Below are positions 28,031 to 38,693 of a stretch of 64,000 bases of DNA, in pieces (position 1 is the stretch's first letter; each line of letters opens with the position of its first letter). This stretch comes from an uncultured Litoreibacter sp. (GTDB taxonomy: Bacteria; Pseudomonadota; Alphaproteobacteria; Rhodobacterales; Rhodobacteraceae). Made by a program: the position numbers and the translations under genes. Below the pieces are notes generated by a model that did not search any database, was not told the origin of the DNA, and saw only the letters and a list, made by a program, of their open reading frames with translations. The DNA lies in NCBI GenBank assembly GCA_947492995.1, contig CANLOU010000004.1, positions 1 to 64,000 of the forward strand. Direction: 5' to 3'.

Positions 28031-28528
28031 ATGAGTATTCAAGAACGGTTCAAGCCGGCGGAAGCGCGCGATTTTATGGCGAGCTATTTGGAAAGTTTGG
28101 CCTTGGTGGAACGGCTCCACCGATTGTTGTTGGATGTCATCAAGGACGAATTCGAACGTCTGGGCATGCTGGACATCAACGCGGTTCAGGCCCTTTTGCT
28201 GTTCAACATCTCCGACAACGAGGTCACCGCCGGCGAGCTGAAATCGCGCGGCTACTACCAAGGGTCGAACGTGTCCTACAACCTCAAGAAGCTGGTGGAG
28301 ATGGGGTATATGCACCATCAACGCTGCGAGATTGACCGCCGCTCGGTCCGGGTCAAGCTGACCATGAAGGGCCGCGAAGTGCGCGACCACGTGCAAGACC
28401 TGTTCTCGCGCCATGCCGACGGCATGGAGAAGAACGGCCTTTTGGGCAGCGACGGGATTGACGACATCAACGGCTCGTTGCGCCGGATGGAAAGGTACTG
28501 GGCGGATCAAATCCGCTACATTTACTGA
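28031..28528 (+). CDS. MarR-type winged-helix regulator, LdtR-like
   Basis: This 165-residue protein has the helix YLESLALVERLHRLLLDVIKDEFER. The wHTH core follows: LDINAVQALLLFNIS, VTAGELKSRGYYQGSNVSYNLKKLVEMGYM and the wing RCEIDRRSVRVKLT. It resembles the alphaproteobacterial LdtR group (L,D-transpeptidase/osmotic-stress regulator); this is a family guess. ATGs at 28028 and 28031 are both possible, and the second has better spacing from GGAG. Its 3' end overlaps the convergent ccmD by 7 bp. Confidence 0.82.
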   Translation: MSIQERFKPAEARDFMASYLESLALVERLHRLLLDVIKDEFERLGMLDINAVQALLLFNISDNEVTAGELKSRGYYQGSNVSYNLKKLVEMGYMHHQRCEIDRRSVRVKLTMKGREVRDHVQDLFSRHADGMEKNGLLGSDGIDDINGSLRRMERYWADQIRYIY

Positions 28529-28680
28529 CGCTTGTTTGTCCGGGCCTCGGTCGCGTCAAGCTGGCGCTTGACGGCACGGGCGCGCCAGATGGACAGCCCG
28601 ATGATCGCGGCAAGCAGCAGCAGCGAGATGCCATAGGCGGACAAGACCGTGTCCTGGTATTTCCCCAGATCAGGTATCAT
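28522..28680 (-). CDS. ccmD: Heme exporter protein CcmD
   Basis: This 52-residue protein has one membrane helix (TVLSAYGISLLLLAAIIGLSIW) and a basic tail (RARAVKRQLDATEAR), the CcmD pattern. It helps release holo-CcmE from the CcmABC complex. It is below the size usually called automatically. The ATG overlaps the ccmC stop (ATGA), and the 3' end overlaps the regulator gene on the other strand. No ccmG/helX follows, unlike in Rhodobacter capsulatus. Confidence 0.9.
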   Translation of the reverse strand: MIPDLGKYQDTVLSAYGISLLLLAAIIGLSIWRARAVKRQLDATEARTNKRQ

Positions 28681-29456
28681 GACGTGGGGCTCTCAGACGG
28701 AGGGGTGTTGGGTGCGACGCGGGTATCGGCGGCCCGCTCCCGCGCAAGCAGGGCGTGCAGCCTGCGCGACCTGATCTCTGTCCGGGTGCGCAGCAACACC
28801 AGCGCAACGAAAAGCAGCCCGAACCCGACCATCGAAAACACCAACGGGACGAAAAACACATCGGCAACGGAGCGTTCGCCGGTCGCGACGGGCACGGAGG
28901 TGCCCTGATGCAGGCCCTGATTCCAGAAATTTACCGCATAGCGGCTGAGCAGCGCAAAGACCGAACCAACAAGGCACAGGACGGATGTCAGGTCGGCGGC
29001 GGTGTCCTGCGTCTCGATCGCCTGCCAAAGCGCGATATAGCCGAGGTAGAACAGGAACAGGATCAGAAACGACGTCAGGCGAGGGTCCCACGCCCAATAG
29101 GTGCCCCACATGGGTTCCCCCCAGATGGCACCTGTGGCAAGCGCGATCACCGTCATGACCAACCCGACCGGGGCTGCGGCCTTGGCCGCAAGCGCCGACA
29201 CATGATGGCGGCGGATGAGCCAGATCAGGGACGCGACCAGCATCATCAGCCAGGCGTTGATCGCCATCAGTGCAGAGGGGACGTGCAGGTAGATGATCTT
29301 GACGGTGGAGCCCTGGCGGAAATCGTCGGGCGTGAAGAAAAAGCCCCAGACCAATCCCGTGGCCACACAAAGCGCCGCCAGCACGGACAGGCCCGGCAGC
29401 AGCCATGCGCTGGTGCGCATGAATTGGGTGGGGTTTGCATATTTCCAGATCGACAT
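28677..29456 (-). CDS. ccmC: Heme transporter CcmC
   Basis: This ~259-residue protein has six membrane helices. It presents heme to the chaperone CcmE in System I cytochrome c maturation. The tryptophan-rich periplasmic motif GEPMWGTYWAWDPRLTS is present with flanking histidines (LHVPSALMA, and the His in the fourth loop). The start at 29456 (MSIWKYANP) matches the family. A TTG further upstream is rejected, although no good ribosome site is seen. A 128-bp gap with a hairpin pair separates it from ccmB. Confidence 0.94.
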   Translation of the reverse strand: MSIWKYANPTQFMRTSAWLLPGLSVLAALCVATGLVWGFFFTPDDFRQGSTVKIIYLHVPSALMAINAWLMMLVASLIWLIRRHHVSALAAKAAAPVGLVMTVIALATGAIWGEPMWGTYWAWDPRLTSFLILFLFYLGYIALWQAIETQDTAADLTSVLCLVGSVFALLSRYAVNFWNQGLHQGTSVPVATGERSVADVFFVPLVFSMVGFGLLFVALVLLRTRTEIRSRRLHALLARERAADTRVAPNTPPSESPTS

Positions 29457-29528
29457 GGACGTGGTGTTACTGGAGGTGGGGATGCTCCGCAATCTCAACC
29501 CACGAGAATGTTAGATGGGGCGCGGTGG

Positions 29529-29575
29529 TAATTTCTTCGGTCGAAGAAAATTAAAACTCTTAGGATAAGAGTTTT
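29529..29575. repeat. Adjacent hairpin pair between ccmB and ccmC
   Basis: Hairpin one is ~29529-29553 (8-bp core TTTCTTCG/CGAAGAAA, two-base loop, an AT base with one bulge). Hairpin two is 29553-29575 (arm AAAACTCTTA, loop GGA, 10-bp perfect stem). They lie inside the ccm operon with no space between them and could alter the ratio of CcmAB to CcmCD. Confidence 0.85.
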
Positions 29576-29584
29576 ACAGCAGCG

Positions 29585-30241
29585 TCATCGCAGGTTCATC
29601 CGAAGTGCGGCGGCTGTGGCGAAGGGCAACAGCGCCAGCGACGCCGCGGAAATGCCCGTCATCAGCAGCAAAGGCGTGGTCGTCTCCAGCCCCTCGGCCC
29701 CGCGCCGGGCGGCGTCGGCCCCAAAAAGCAGCGTCGGCATATAGAGCGGCAACACGAGGAGCGAGATCAGCAGCCCGCCGCGTTTGAGGCCAACTGTCAG
29801 CGCCGCGCCGAAGGTGCCGATCACTGACAGCGCGGGCGTGCCCAGGGCCAGCCCCAGAACCAATGCGGGCATTGCGGCGGCGGGCAGGTTCAGCAATTGC
29901 CCCAAAGGGGCCGCGGCCAATGTCAGGGGCAGCCCCGTGGTGATCCAATGCGCAAGCGCCTTGGTGGTTGCCACGGCCTCCAGGGGGAGGGGGGCTGTGG
30001 CCAGCAGATCCAAAGTGCCGTCTTCGAAGTCCAGCTGAAAAATCCGGTCGAGCGACAAGAGGCAGGCCAGCAACGCACCGACCCACAGGATGCCCGGGGC
30101 AATTTTGGCCAGCGTGCCGCTATCGGGCCCAACGCCAAACGGCACCAGAATGCAAAGAATAAGGAAGAAGGCGAGGCCAAGGCCGAAGCCGCCCCCGGCG
30201 CGTATGGCCAGCGCAAGATCGCGGCGCAGCAGCGCGATCAT
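29585..30241 (-). CDS. ccmB: Heme exporter protein CcmB
   Basis: This 218-residue membrane subunit of the CcmABCD transporter-like complex has six hydrophobic helices. CcmB features are visible: [24 protein letters not shown] at the start, [30 protein letters not shown] (the CcmA-contact loop) and [21 protein letters not shown] at the end. Its ATG overlaps the ccmA stop by 4 bp. It ends at the hairpin pair before ccmC. Confidence 0.94.
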   Translation of the reverse strand: MIALLRRDLALAIRAGGGFGLGLAFFLILCILVPFGVGPDSGTLAKIAPGILWVGALLACLLSLDRIFQLDFEDGTLDLLATAPLPLEAVATTKALAHWITTGLPLTLAAAPLGQLLNLPAAAMPALVLGLALGTPALSVIGTFGAALTVGLKRGGLLISLLVLPLYMPTLLFGADAARRGAEGLETTTPLLLMTGISAASLALLPFATAAALRMNLR

Positions 30242-30861
30242 GACAGCGCCTCGTCAAGGAACGGGTCATGCGCCACGGATTGAGTGGCGCGGAACTGGCC
30301 AATATCCAGCGTGGCCGCGTCGCGGAGCCCCAGATCAATATGGGTTGCGATGATCGCCGCCCCGCCGCCCGCCAAATGCGTTCGGACCGCAGCGGCAAAT
30401 TGCGCAACCGCGCTGGTATCAAGGGACACGGTCGGCTCGTCCAGCGCCCATAGCGTGCGGCCGGTCAATATCAGCCGGGCCAGTGACAGCCGGCGTTTCT
30501 GACCGGCGGACAGCGTTTGGGTGCGGCGCTCCATCAGGCCGCGCAGATCAAACGCATCAAGTGCCGCCTCGATCCGCCGCGTGCCAAAGACCTGCGCCCA
30601 GAAGCGCAGCGTCTCGGCCACCGTGAGCTGCGCCTTCAACCCGTCGGCATGGGCGGCATAGGCGACATCGTCCGGGGAAAAGGACAGGCTGCCCGAGACC
30701 GCGGGCGTCAGCCCCGCCAGACAGCGCAGGAGCGTGGTTTTGCCTGACCCGTTCGGCCCGCGCAATATCAGGGCCTCGCCTTGCGAGACCGCAAAGGTGA
30801 CCTCCGACAGCACGACCGCATCGCCACGCCTGCAGGCCAGATTTTGGGCAGAAAACTCCAT
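30238..30861 (-). CDS. ccmA: Heme exporter ATP-binding protein CcmA
   Basis: This 207-residue ABC ATPase drives release of heme-loaded CcmE. Walker A is [17 protein letters not shown] (~34-50), the signature is [13 protein letters not shown] and the Walker B end is LDEPTVSLD. It is the first gene of ccmABCD and divergent from acnA, with 180 bp between the starts. The arrangement is shared by many Rhodobacterales. Confidence 0.94.
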   Translation of the reverse strand: MEFSAQNLACRRGDAVVLSEVTFAVSQGEALILRGPNGSGKTTLLRCLAGLTPAVSGSLSFSPDDVAYAAHADGLKAQLTVAETLRFWAQVFGTRRIEAALDAFDLRGLMERRTQTLSAGQKRRLSLARLILTGRTLWALDEPTVSLDTSAVAQFAAAVRTHLAGGGAAIIATHIDLGLRDAATLDIGQFRATQSVAHDPFLDEALS

Positions 30862-31042
30862 GAACTGGGGCTTAGCCGATTGCGCCCTGACAGGGAAGGG
30901 AGGCGCAAACTATGCCGTCCGTCCCAAATTGTATGCAATAGTATACGAAAAAGCGGGATTTTACTTGATCCCCTTGCTTGCTTGGCGGTAGAGCAGGGCT
31001 AAATTCATCGTCATCGCCATATCCCCAAAAGGAGCACAGCCC

Positions 31043-33730
<2,688 letters not shown>

Positions 33731-33754
33731 CGCCTGACCTTTCTGTAGACATGG

Positions 33755-33788
33755 CCCGCCCCGACTGCGTCGGAGCGGGTCTTTTTTG
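33755..33788 (+). terminator. Rho-independent terminator of acnA
   Basis: An 11-bp stem (arm CCCGCCCCGAC, one mismatch) with loop TGC is followed by TCTTTTTTG, 25 bp after the acnA stop. Confidence 0.9.
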
Positions 33789-33828
33789 TTTTGGGGGGCT
33801 CTGCCCCCGTCGCTTACGCTCCTCCCCC

Positions 33829-33851
33829 GGAATATTTTTGGAACAATGATG
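33829..33851 (+). repeat. Dispersed TATTTTTG motif, variant copy
   Basis: GGAATATTTTTGGAACAATG matches the start of the 23-bp motif at 7258 but is diverged in its second half. It follows the acnA terminator and a GGGGGCTCTGCCCCC dyad. Confidence 0.55.
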
Positions 33852-33889
33852 GGGTTGGCGGCGCGTGCTTTGGCGGGCATGGTGGCGGC

Positions 33890-34336
33890 ATGAAAGGCTT
33901 TCCTGATCTTCCCCCGCTATGGCTTGTGCTGTTTTTGGTCCTCAACTGGGCCATCGCGGCCTATGTGCCGGGCTTCCCGGTGGGCAGCTTCACCAACGCC
34001 CTGAGCTGGGGACTGATTTTGATCGGGCTTGCCCTGATCGGCTGGGCCGCGTTCTGGTTCTGGCGGCGCAAGACCACCATCGAGCCGCATCACGCGCCCG
34101 GCACGTTGATTGTTGAAGGGCCGTTCCGGCTGTCGCGCAACCCGATCTATCTGGCGATGGTCATTATCCTGCTGGGCGCCGTCTTCGGGCGCGGGCAGCC
34201 CATTTGCCTGTTCTTGATGCCGATCTTCGTGACGGTGTTGAAGATGCGGTTTGTGATCCCCGAGGAGGAGGCGCTTGTGGCGCGTTTTGGCGCCGAGGCC
34301 GAAGCCTACATCAAAGCCACACGTCGCTGGCTATGA
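33890..34336 (+). CDS. Isoprenylcysteine carboxyl methyltransferase-family membrane protein
   Basis: This 148-residue protein has four hydrophobic helices. The ICMT/PEMT-type signature runs from about residue 70 (PGTLIVEGPFRLSRNPIYLAMVIILLG). The family end is MRFVIPEEEALVARFGAEAEAYIKATRRWL, which forms the SAM-binding region. Bacterial members methylate unknown small molecules or lipids. The start at 33890 is preferred because the upstream frame is low-complexity. Confidence 0.85.
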   Translation: MKGFPDLPPLWLVLFLVLNWAIAAYVPGFPVGSFTNALSWGLILIGLALIGWAAFWFWRRKTTIEPHHAPGTLIVEGPFRLSRNPIYLAMVIILLGAVFGRGQPICLFLMPIFVTVLKMRFVIPEEEALVARFGAEAEAYIKATRRWL

Positions 34337-34416
34337 CATTTGCTCGCAAAGGCTTGATTGGTCAGTGGCGTCTGGCGGGGTTAGGTGTGTCCCTGCACTC
34401 ACAAGGGATACGTCAC

Positions 34417-35106
34417 ATGCGTAAGGTTTTGGCAGCCGCAACGGCCATGGTTTTGGGCTTCGCCCCCGTTCAATCCGCACAGGCTGATGTGGTGGTGGAG
34501 TTGTTCACCTCGCAGGGCTGCTCGTCCTGCCCGCCCGCCGATGCCCTGCTGGGCAAGCTGACCAAACGCGACGGCGTGATCGCCCTGTCCCTGCATGTCG
34601 ATTATTGGGACTACCTTGGCTGGAAAGACGAATTTGCCAACCCAGTCTTCACCGCGCGGCAACGCAGCTACGCCTCCTTTGCAGGATCGTCGATGATCTA
34701 CACCCCCCAGATGGTGATCGGCGGAGTAGACCACCTTGTCGGCACCAAGGGCATGGAGTTGTCGGACCTGCTGGCCAAACATGGTGCGCGCGCGGAGACC
34801 GTTGAGCTTGAAACGAAACGCAGCGGCAATGGGGTCATGGTACGCGCGCAGGCCAAGACGCCGCGCGCGATGATTGTGCAGCTGGTGCAATACACCCCCA
34901 CCGAAACCGTCGCCATCAAACGGGGCGAGAATGCGGGCCGCGACATTACCTACCACAACGTGGTGAAGTCCTGGGCGAAAGTGGCGGATTGGGACGGGAA
35001 AACCCCGCTGAGCTTTGACGCCAAGGCCGAAGCCGACAAACCCGCAGTCATCATCATCCAGGACGGCGTGGGCGGGCCAATTCTGGCCGCCGCGAAGGTC
35101 GACTAG
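34417..35106 (+). CDS. DUF1223 secreted protein with CxxC motif
   Basis: This 229-residue protein has a cleavable signal (KVLAAATAMVLGFAPVQSAQA). The DUF1223 opening follows: VVVELFTSQGCSSCPPADALLGKL, a thioredoxin-like fold with CSSC. YTPQMVIGG then provides the cis-proline. A periplasmic redox role is likely but unproven. It follows the methyltransferase gene by 80 bp on the same strand. Its stop overlaps that of the convergent acyltransferase. Confidence 0.88.
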   Translation: MRKVLAAATAMVLGFAPVQSAQADVVVELFTSQGCSSCPPADALLGKLTKRDGVIALSLHVDYWDYLGWKDEFANPVFTARQRSYASFAGSSMIYTPQMVIGGVDHLVGTKGMELSDLLAKHGARAETVELETKRSGNGVMVRAQAKTPRAMIVQLVQYTPTETVAIKRGENAGRDITYHNVVKSWAKVADWDGKTPLSFDAKAEADKPAVIIIQDGVGGPILAAAKVD

Positions 35107-36029
35107 CCGACCGATTTGCCAGAGCGGCGGCGCAGCTCCGCCTGCTCGGGCTTCCAGCGCCGATGGATCCAGAACCACTGGTCCATGTGCTGCCTTGCCA
35201 ATGCCTCCAGCGAGTCGTTGAGCGCCTGCGTCATGGCCTGCGGCGTGCCGTGTTCAATCGGCGCCTCGCAGATGACCTCGAAATCCAGCCCGTTTGGCTG
35301 CCGGATGCCGTAGGTCGGCACTACCAGCGCATCGTATTTCAACGCCAGCTCGGCCGCCGACAGCGCCGTGGGGGCCACCTTGCCAAAAAACGTCAGGTCG
35401 GCCCCGTCGAACATGTATTGGTCGATCAGGAAGCCGCCCATATTGCCCGCCCGCAAGAACTTAATCAGCCCCGACAGCCCACGCCTGCCGCGCGGGAAGA
35501 CCGGCGTGCCCACCTGGCTGATCGCGGCCACGTAATGGTCGTTGAAATAGCCATTGTTCATCTCGCGGTACAGCGCCCCGACATTGAACCCTTTTGCAAT
35601 CAGCGCCGCGCGGGGGGCATCGTAATTGCCGAAATGGCCGGTGACCAACACCACGGGGCGCTTTTCGGCATGGGCCTTTTCCAGCGCGGTGACGCCTGCG
35701 CCGGTTAAAGGCGCATGGGAGAAGCGGCTGGTAAAGTCCTGACCTGAATAGATTTCTATCAAGGTGCGGCCCGCGTTGTCGGGCACCGCGCGCATCAGGC
35801 GCTTGACCTCGGCGGGCGGCAAATCGGGGCGCACATAGGCCAGATTGTCCTTCACCCGTTTGGAATAGCCCGCCAGCGGGGCCACCACCCGGGACACGAT
35901 CCAGCCGGCCATGGGCACCCTGTAGCGGTAGGGCACCAGCATCGCCGCCCCGATCATCGCGTGGATCACGAGGTTGGACGCAAATTCGACCGGTCCTTTG
36001 CGCCCTTGAGCTGTCTCGCCTAGTGCCAT
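35103..36029 (-). CDS. Lipid A/lysophospholipid acyltransferase, LpxL/HtrB-like
   Basis: This 308-residue protein begins with a hydrophobic helix (FASNLVIHAMIGAAMLVPYRYRV). It has the acyltransferase HxxxxD-type motif in VTGHFGNYDAPRAAL (His-Phe-Gly-Asn-Tyr-Asp), plus FPRGRRGLSGLIKFLRAGNMGGFLIDQ. It ends MDQWFWIHRRWKP, characteristic of LpxL/LpxM. The ATG at 36029 is preferred over an upstream TTG. It lies 75 bp after the hydratase operon on the same strand. A role in lipid A acylation is inferred. Confidence 0.85.
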   Translation of the reverse strand: MALGETAQGRKGPVEFASNLVIHAMIGAAMLVPYRYRVPMAGWIVSRVVAPLAGYSKRVKDNLAYVRPDLPPAEVKRLMRAVPDNAGRTLIEIYSGQDFTSRFSHAPLTGAGVTALEKAHAEKRPVVLVTGHFGNYDAPRAALIAKGFNVGALYREMNNGYFNDHYVAAISQVGTPVFPRGRRGLSGLIKFLRAGNMGGFLIDQYMFDGADLTFFGKVAPTALSAAELALKYDALVVPTYGIRQPNGLDFEVICEAPIEHGTPQAMTQALNDSLEALARQHMDQWFWIHRRWKPEQAELRRRSGKSVG

Positions 36030-36104
36030 CTGGTCAGTGTGCCTTCGTGTCAATTCGCTTGGGCTTCACATAGTCGTGGCGGGGGGCGACCACAAGCGCG
36101 GCGC

Positions 36105-36743
36105 TTAGCCGGGGTCTTTGGCAAGCCCCGTGCCGATCATGGCGTCGCGTGTGACCAATTCGGCCAGCTGCTGCTGGCTCCAGCCCTCGGTGCCCTTGGG
36201 CCGCGCCGGCAGTACGATGTAGCGCATGTCGGCGGTGCTGTCATGCACGCGGCAGGTGGTGGTTTCCGGAAGCTCCACCCCGAATTCGGCCAGCACCTTG
36301 CGCGGCTCCCTGACCGTGCGGGACCGGTATTCGCGCGTTTTGTACCAATCGGGCGGCAGCCCCAGCAGGTTGCGCGGGTAGCAGCTGCACAGGGTGCAGA
36401 CGATGACGTTGTGGATGTCTTCGGTGTTCTCGACGGCCACCAGATTCATCGGGCCAATGTCGAAGCCCATCTCCCTCGTGGCTTTGGAGCCGTCGGCCAG
36501 CAAGGCCGCCTTGAAGTCGGGCTCGTCCCAAGCGCGGGCCACTACCTTTGCCCCGTTGGTGGGGGAGCGGGCATCCATCGCCTCGATCTGCGCATTGACC
36601 TCGGCGGCGGTGAACTCGCCTTTCTCGATCATAATCTCGCGGATCGCGATTTCCATGGTTTGCCAGTAGCTGAGCGGCGCGTCATTGTCCTCGCGGTAGG
36701 GATGGCCCGACGGCGACAGGTGGTCGTGATGGTCATGCGGCAT
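36105..36743 (-). CDS. Cobalt-type nitrile hydratase alpha / thiocyanate hydrolase gamma-like catalytic subunit
   Basis: This 212-residue protein has a His-rich start (MPHDHHDHLSPSGH). The metal site is VCTLCSC (Cys116, Cys119, Cys121), the cobalt form of the claw-setting motif. It continues CYPRNLLGLPPDWYK and ends with AFGVELPE-like, DMRYIVLPARPKGTEGWS and LVTRDAMIG blocks. Arg124, directly after CYP, is usually Trp in nitrile hydratases and, as I recall, Arg (gamma-Arg136) in Thiobacillus thiocyanate hydrolase. It overlaps the upstream subunit gene by 11 bp. Nitrile hydration remains the alternative. Confidence 0.85.
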   Translation of the reverse strand: MPHDHHDHLSPSGHPYREDNDAPLSYWQTMEIAIREIMIEKGEFTAAEVNAQIEAMDARSPTNGAKVVARAWDEPDFKAALLADGSKATREMGFDIGPMNLVAVENTEDIHNVIVCTLCSCYPRNLLGLPPDWYKTREYRSRTVREPRKVLAEFGVELPETTTCRVHDSTADMRYIVLPARPKGTEGWSQQQLAELVTRDAMIGTGLAKDPG

Positions 36744-37011
36744 CGGTGTCAATCCAGTGCTCGTAGATTTCAGCGTCAAGCGTGTCTTCGCCCGTCTCGG
36801 CCGCGTCGCCCCACAGCTCGGCCATGGAAAAGCGCACGCGGTACAGCTGCTTTTCGGGGGCGGGCAGGCAATAGGCGCGTTGCTCGGGGTTTTCGTATGG
36901 CCCTAGGGCGCGCTCGATCACGCCGGTTTTGCCGCGCAGGTATTTGGGGGTCCGGATATGGCCCGGGGGCGACAGGTCGCGAATGCGGACGGCTTGACCG
37001 GGCTCAAGCAT
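36733..37011 (-). CDS. Nitrile hydratase beta C-terminal half / thiocyanate hydrolase alpha-like subunit
   Basis: This 92-residue SH3-like protein corresponds to the C-terminal barrel of NHase beta: FEPGQAVRIRD-type start, then PPGHIRTPKYLRGKTGVIERALG and QLYRVRFSMAELWG. In ordinary NHases this is fused to the N-terminal half; here it is separate. The start at 37011 overlaps the N-half gene by 8 bp, and the stop overlaps the alpha gene by 11 bp, so the three subunits should be made in step. The frame allows an upstream ATG at 37026. Confidence 0.85.
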   Translation of the reverse strand: MLEPGQAVRIRDLSPPGHIRTPKYLRGKTGVIERALGPYENPEQRAYCLPAPEKQLYRVRFSMAELWGDAAETGEDTLDAEIYEHWIDTDAA

Positions 37012-37342
37012 CTTGCGCGGCCCCATAGGTGTCGCCGCGCGCCTTGACCTCCGCCATCTTCGCGCCCAGCTCCTCAAGCGTGTAGACGCCCGCCTCGACG
37101 AAATTCTGGTTCACCGAGGCGACCCAGCGCTCGTAATAGGTCATGTCCTCAAACGCCTGTTCGCCCATATCCTCAAGGCAGCGGCGCAGCCCGTCGACGG
37201 TGAAATGGCCGCGGGCCGATCCAAGGATCATCAACGCATCGACGCGTTTCTCCCACAGGGCGAAGTCATGTTGGTCATTTGGCACGGGGCCTGCGGCGTC
37301 GCCGCCCATGTCGTGCCATCTATGGTCAGGTGATTTGCTCAT
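37004..37342 (-). CDS. Nitrile hydratase beta N-terminal half / thiocyanate hydrolase beta-like subunit
   Basis: This 112-residue protein matches the NHase beta N-terminal half: HDMGGDAAGPVPNDQHDFALWEKRVDALM, then FTVDGLRRCLEDM and YYERWVASVNQNFVEAGVYTLEELGAK. Its ATG lies 10 bp after the stop of the DUF442 gene, placing it in the same transcription unit as the sulfide genes. An NHase activator (P14K-like) is the alternative, but the MGG-AGPVP opening favours a true beta half. Confidence 0.83.
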   Translation of the reverse strand: MSKSPDHRWHDMGGDAAGPVPNDQHDFALWEKRVDALMILGSARGHFTVDGLRRCLEDMGEQAFEDMTYYERWVASVNQNFVEAGVYTLEELGAKMAEVKARGDTYGAAQDA

Positions 37343-37352
37343 GACAGGTAGG

Positions 37353-37775
37353 CTAGGGCGAGCCCATGCTCTGCGCAAGACTGTCGAGCTGCTGGCGCAT
37401 CTGCTCCATCGGGTAGCCAGCGGCCGCCAAGGCGGTCAGGATGTCGTCGGTCGGCATCTGGCCCGCCTGCGACAACGCCCAAAGCATCGCCGAGCGCGTC
37501 CCGGACGCGCAATAGGCCAGCACCTTGCCCTCAACCCTTTGCGCCAGCACCATCTGCATGTCCAGTTGCATGGCGGCCATCGGGTTGTCTGACCACCCAA
37601 GCCCGGCCTTTTCGACCGCATGCCTGATAATGTCGGGCTGCTGGTCGGGGGCACTTTCAAAGGCGGGACGGTTGCAGATCACATGGGTGAAGCCCTGCCC
37701 GGCAATGGCGGGGATGTCGGCGCTGTCAATTTGGGGCGCGACTGCGAAACTGGCGGAGAGCGTGCGAATGTCCAT
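37353..37775 (-). CDS. DUF442 / TIGR01244-type sulfurtransferase-phosphatase-like protein
   Basis: This 140-residue protein has the DUF442 pattern: SFAVAPQIDSADIPAIAGQGFTHVICNRP and the catalytic-loop motif AYCASGTRSAMLW, in which Cys is the likely nucleophile. The domain occurs as the N-terminus of some Blh proteins and as a separate gene in BigR-type operons, where it is linked to sulfide/persulfide handling. It lies 4 bp after the YedE-like gene and 10 bp before the hydratase genes. Confidence 0.87.
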   Translation of the reverse strand: MDIRTLSASFAVAPQIDSADIPAIAGQGFTHVICNRPAFESAPDQQPDIIRHAVEKAGLGWSDNPMAAMQLDMQMVLAQRVEGKVLAYCASGTRSAMLWALSQAGQMPTDDILTALAAAGYPMEQMRQQLDSLAQSMGSP

Positions 37776-37779
37776 GCGC

Positions 37780-38205
37780 TCACTTAGCCTGCATAAAGGC
37801 CGCTGTCACCCTTGGCTGGGCGATCATCGCGGCGCACATGGCGACAAAAAACACCAGCCCCTGCCATCCCCCAAACCCGAGGGACGCCATTGCCGGGCCG
37901 GGGCAAAGGCCCGACAGCCCCCAGCCAATGCCAAACAGGCCTGACCCTATTGCCAGCCTCGGGGTGATTTCGGCCTCTGCCCTGGCGGGCAGCGCGCCTC
38001 CAAGCACCGCCATGCGCCGCCTTGCCGCAACGCGCCACGCCACGGCCATGGGCAGGATCGCCCCGCCCAGAACGAATGCCAGCGTCGGGTCCCACGCCCC
38101 AAACAGGTCCAGCCAGCCCTGAACCTTGGTCGTGTCGGTCATGCCCGACAGGACCAGCCCAAGGCCAAACAGCGCGCCCGCGGCCAGCGCCGCAACGCCG
38201 CGCAT
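37780..38205 (-). CDS. YeeE/YedE half-transporter, DUF6691 type
   Basis: This 141-residue membrane protein has four hydrophobic helices. The conserved LSGMTDTTKVQGWLDLFGAWDP and the Cys-containing GLSGLCPGPAM motif are present, as in sulfur (thiosulfate/sulfide) permeases of the TsuA/YeeE family. Its ATG shares a base with the upstream half's stop (TGATG). The two halves probably form one transporter. Confidence 0.88.
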   Translation of the reverse strand: MRGVAALAAGALFGLGLVLSGMTDTTKVQGWLDLFGAWDPTLAFVLGGAILPMAVAWRVAARRRMAVLGGALPARAEAEITPRLAIGSGLFGIGWGLSGLCPGPAMASLGFGGWQGLVFFVAMCAAMIAQPRVTAAFMQAK

Positions 38206-38633
38206 CAGACCAGCCCCAATACGTGGCGAAAGATCACGACCGTGATCGCGCCCGCCGCCAGATACAGCAGCGTCGCCACAATCCCGCGCACCGACAGCCG
38301 TGACATGCCGCAAACGCCGTGACCCGAAGTGCAGCCATTGGCCAGCCGCGTGCCGAACCCCACACAAAGACCAGCCGCAATCAGCACCGCGATGTTGGAG
38401 GTCAGGTTGGTCTGCGCCGCGCCGCGCAACAAGTGCCAAACCAGCGGGGCGCCGACTAACCCTGACACAAACAAAACCGCCTCGCTCCGCGCGGCGCCTT
38501 TGCGCGATCCGTCGAGGATCCCCCCCAGCAGCCCCGACGCGCCCATGATCCGCCCGTTCAGCAGCAAAAAGGCCGCAGCCGCAGTGCCAATCATCAGCCC
38601 ACCCACAAGGCCCCATAGCCAGTCCAAAGGCAT
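38205..38633 (-). CDS. YeeE/YedE half-transporter, N-terminal partner
   Basis: This 142-residue membrane protein has helices at 8-26, 55-75, 80-98 and 115-140. It carries the sulfur-transport signature FGTRLANGCTSGHGVCGMSRLS, with two Cys likely to guide thiosulfate or sulfide. The ATG at 38633 has GGAG six bases before; an upstream TTG is rejected. It is coupled to the second half and lies 60 bp after the persulfide dioxygenase. Confidence 0.88.
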   Translation of the reverse strand: MPLDWLWGLVGGLMIGTAAAAFLLLNGRIMGASGLLGGILDGSRKGAARSEAVLFVSGLVGAPLVWHLLRGAAQTNLTSNIAVLIAAGLCVGFGTRLANGCTSGHGVCGMSRLSVRGIVATLLYLAAGAITVVIFRHVLGLV

Positions 38634-38655
38634 CACAGTCTCCAAAGTGTCTTAT

Positions 38656-38678
38656 GTTTCATCTTGGCAAAAATACCT
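38656..38678 (-). repeat. 23-bp dispersed motif, exact copy 2 (inverse)
   Basis: On the minus strand it reads AGGTATTTTTGCCAAG and on, identical over 23 bases to 7258-7280. It starts 15 bp after the persulfide dioxygenase stop and before the YeeE start. Confidence 0.85.
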
Positions 38679-38693
38679 GCCCCGCAGGGCCGC

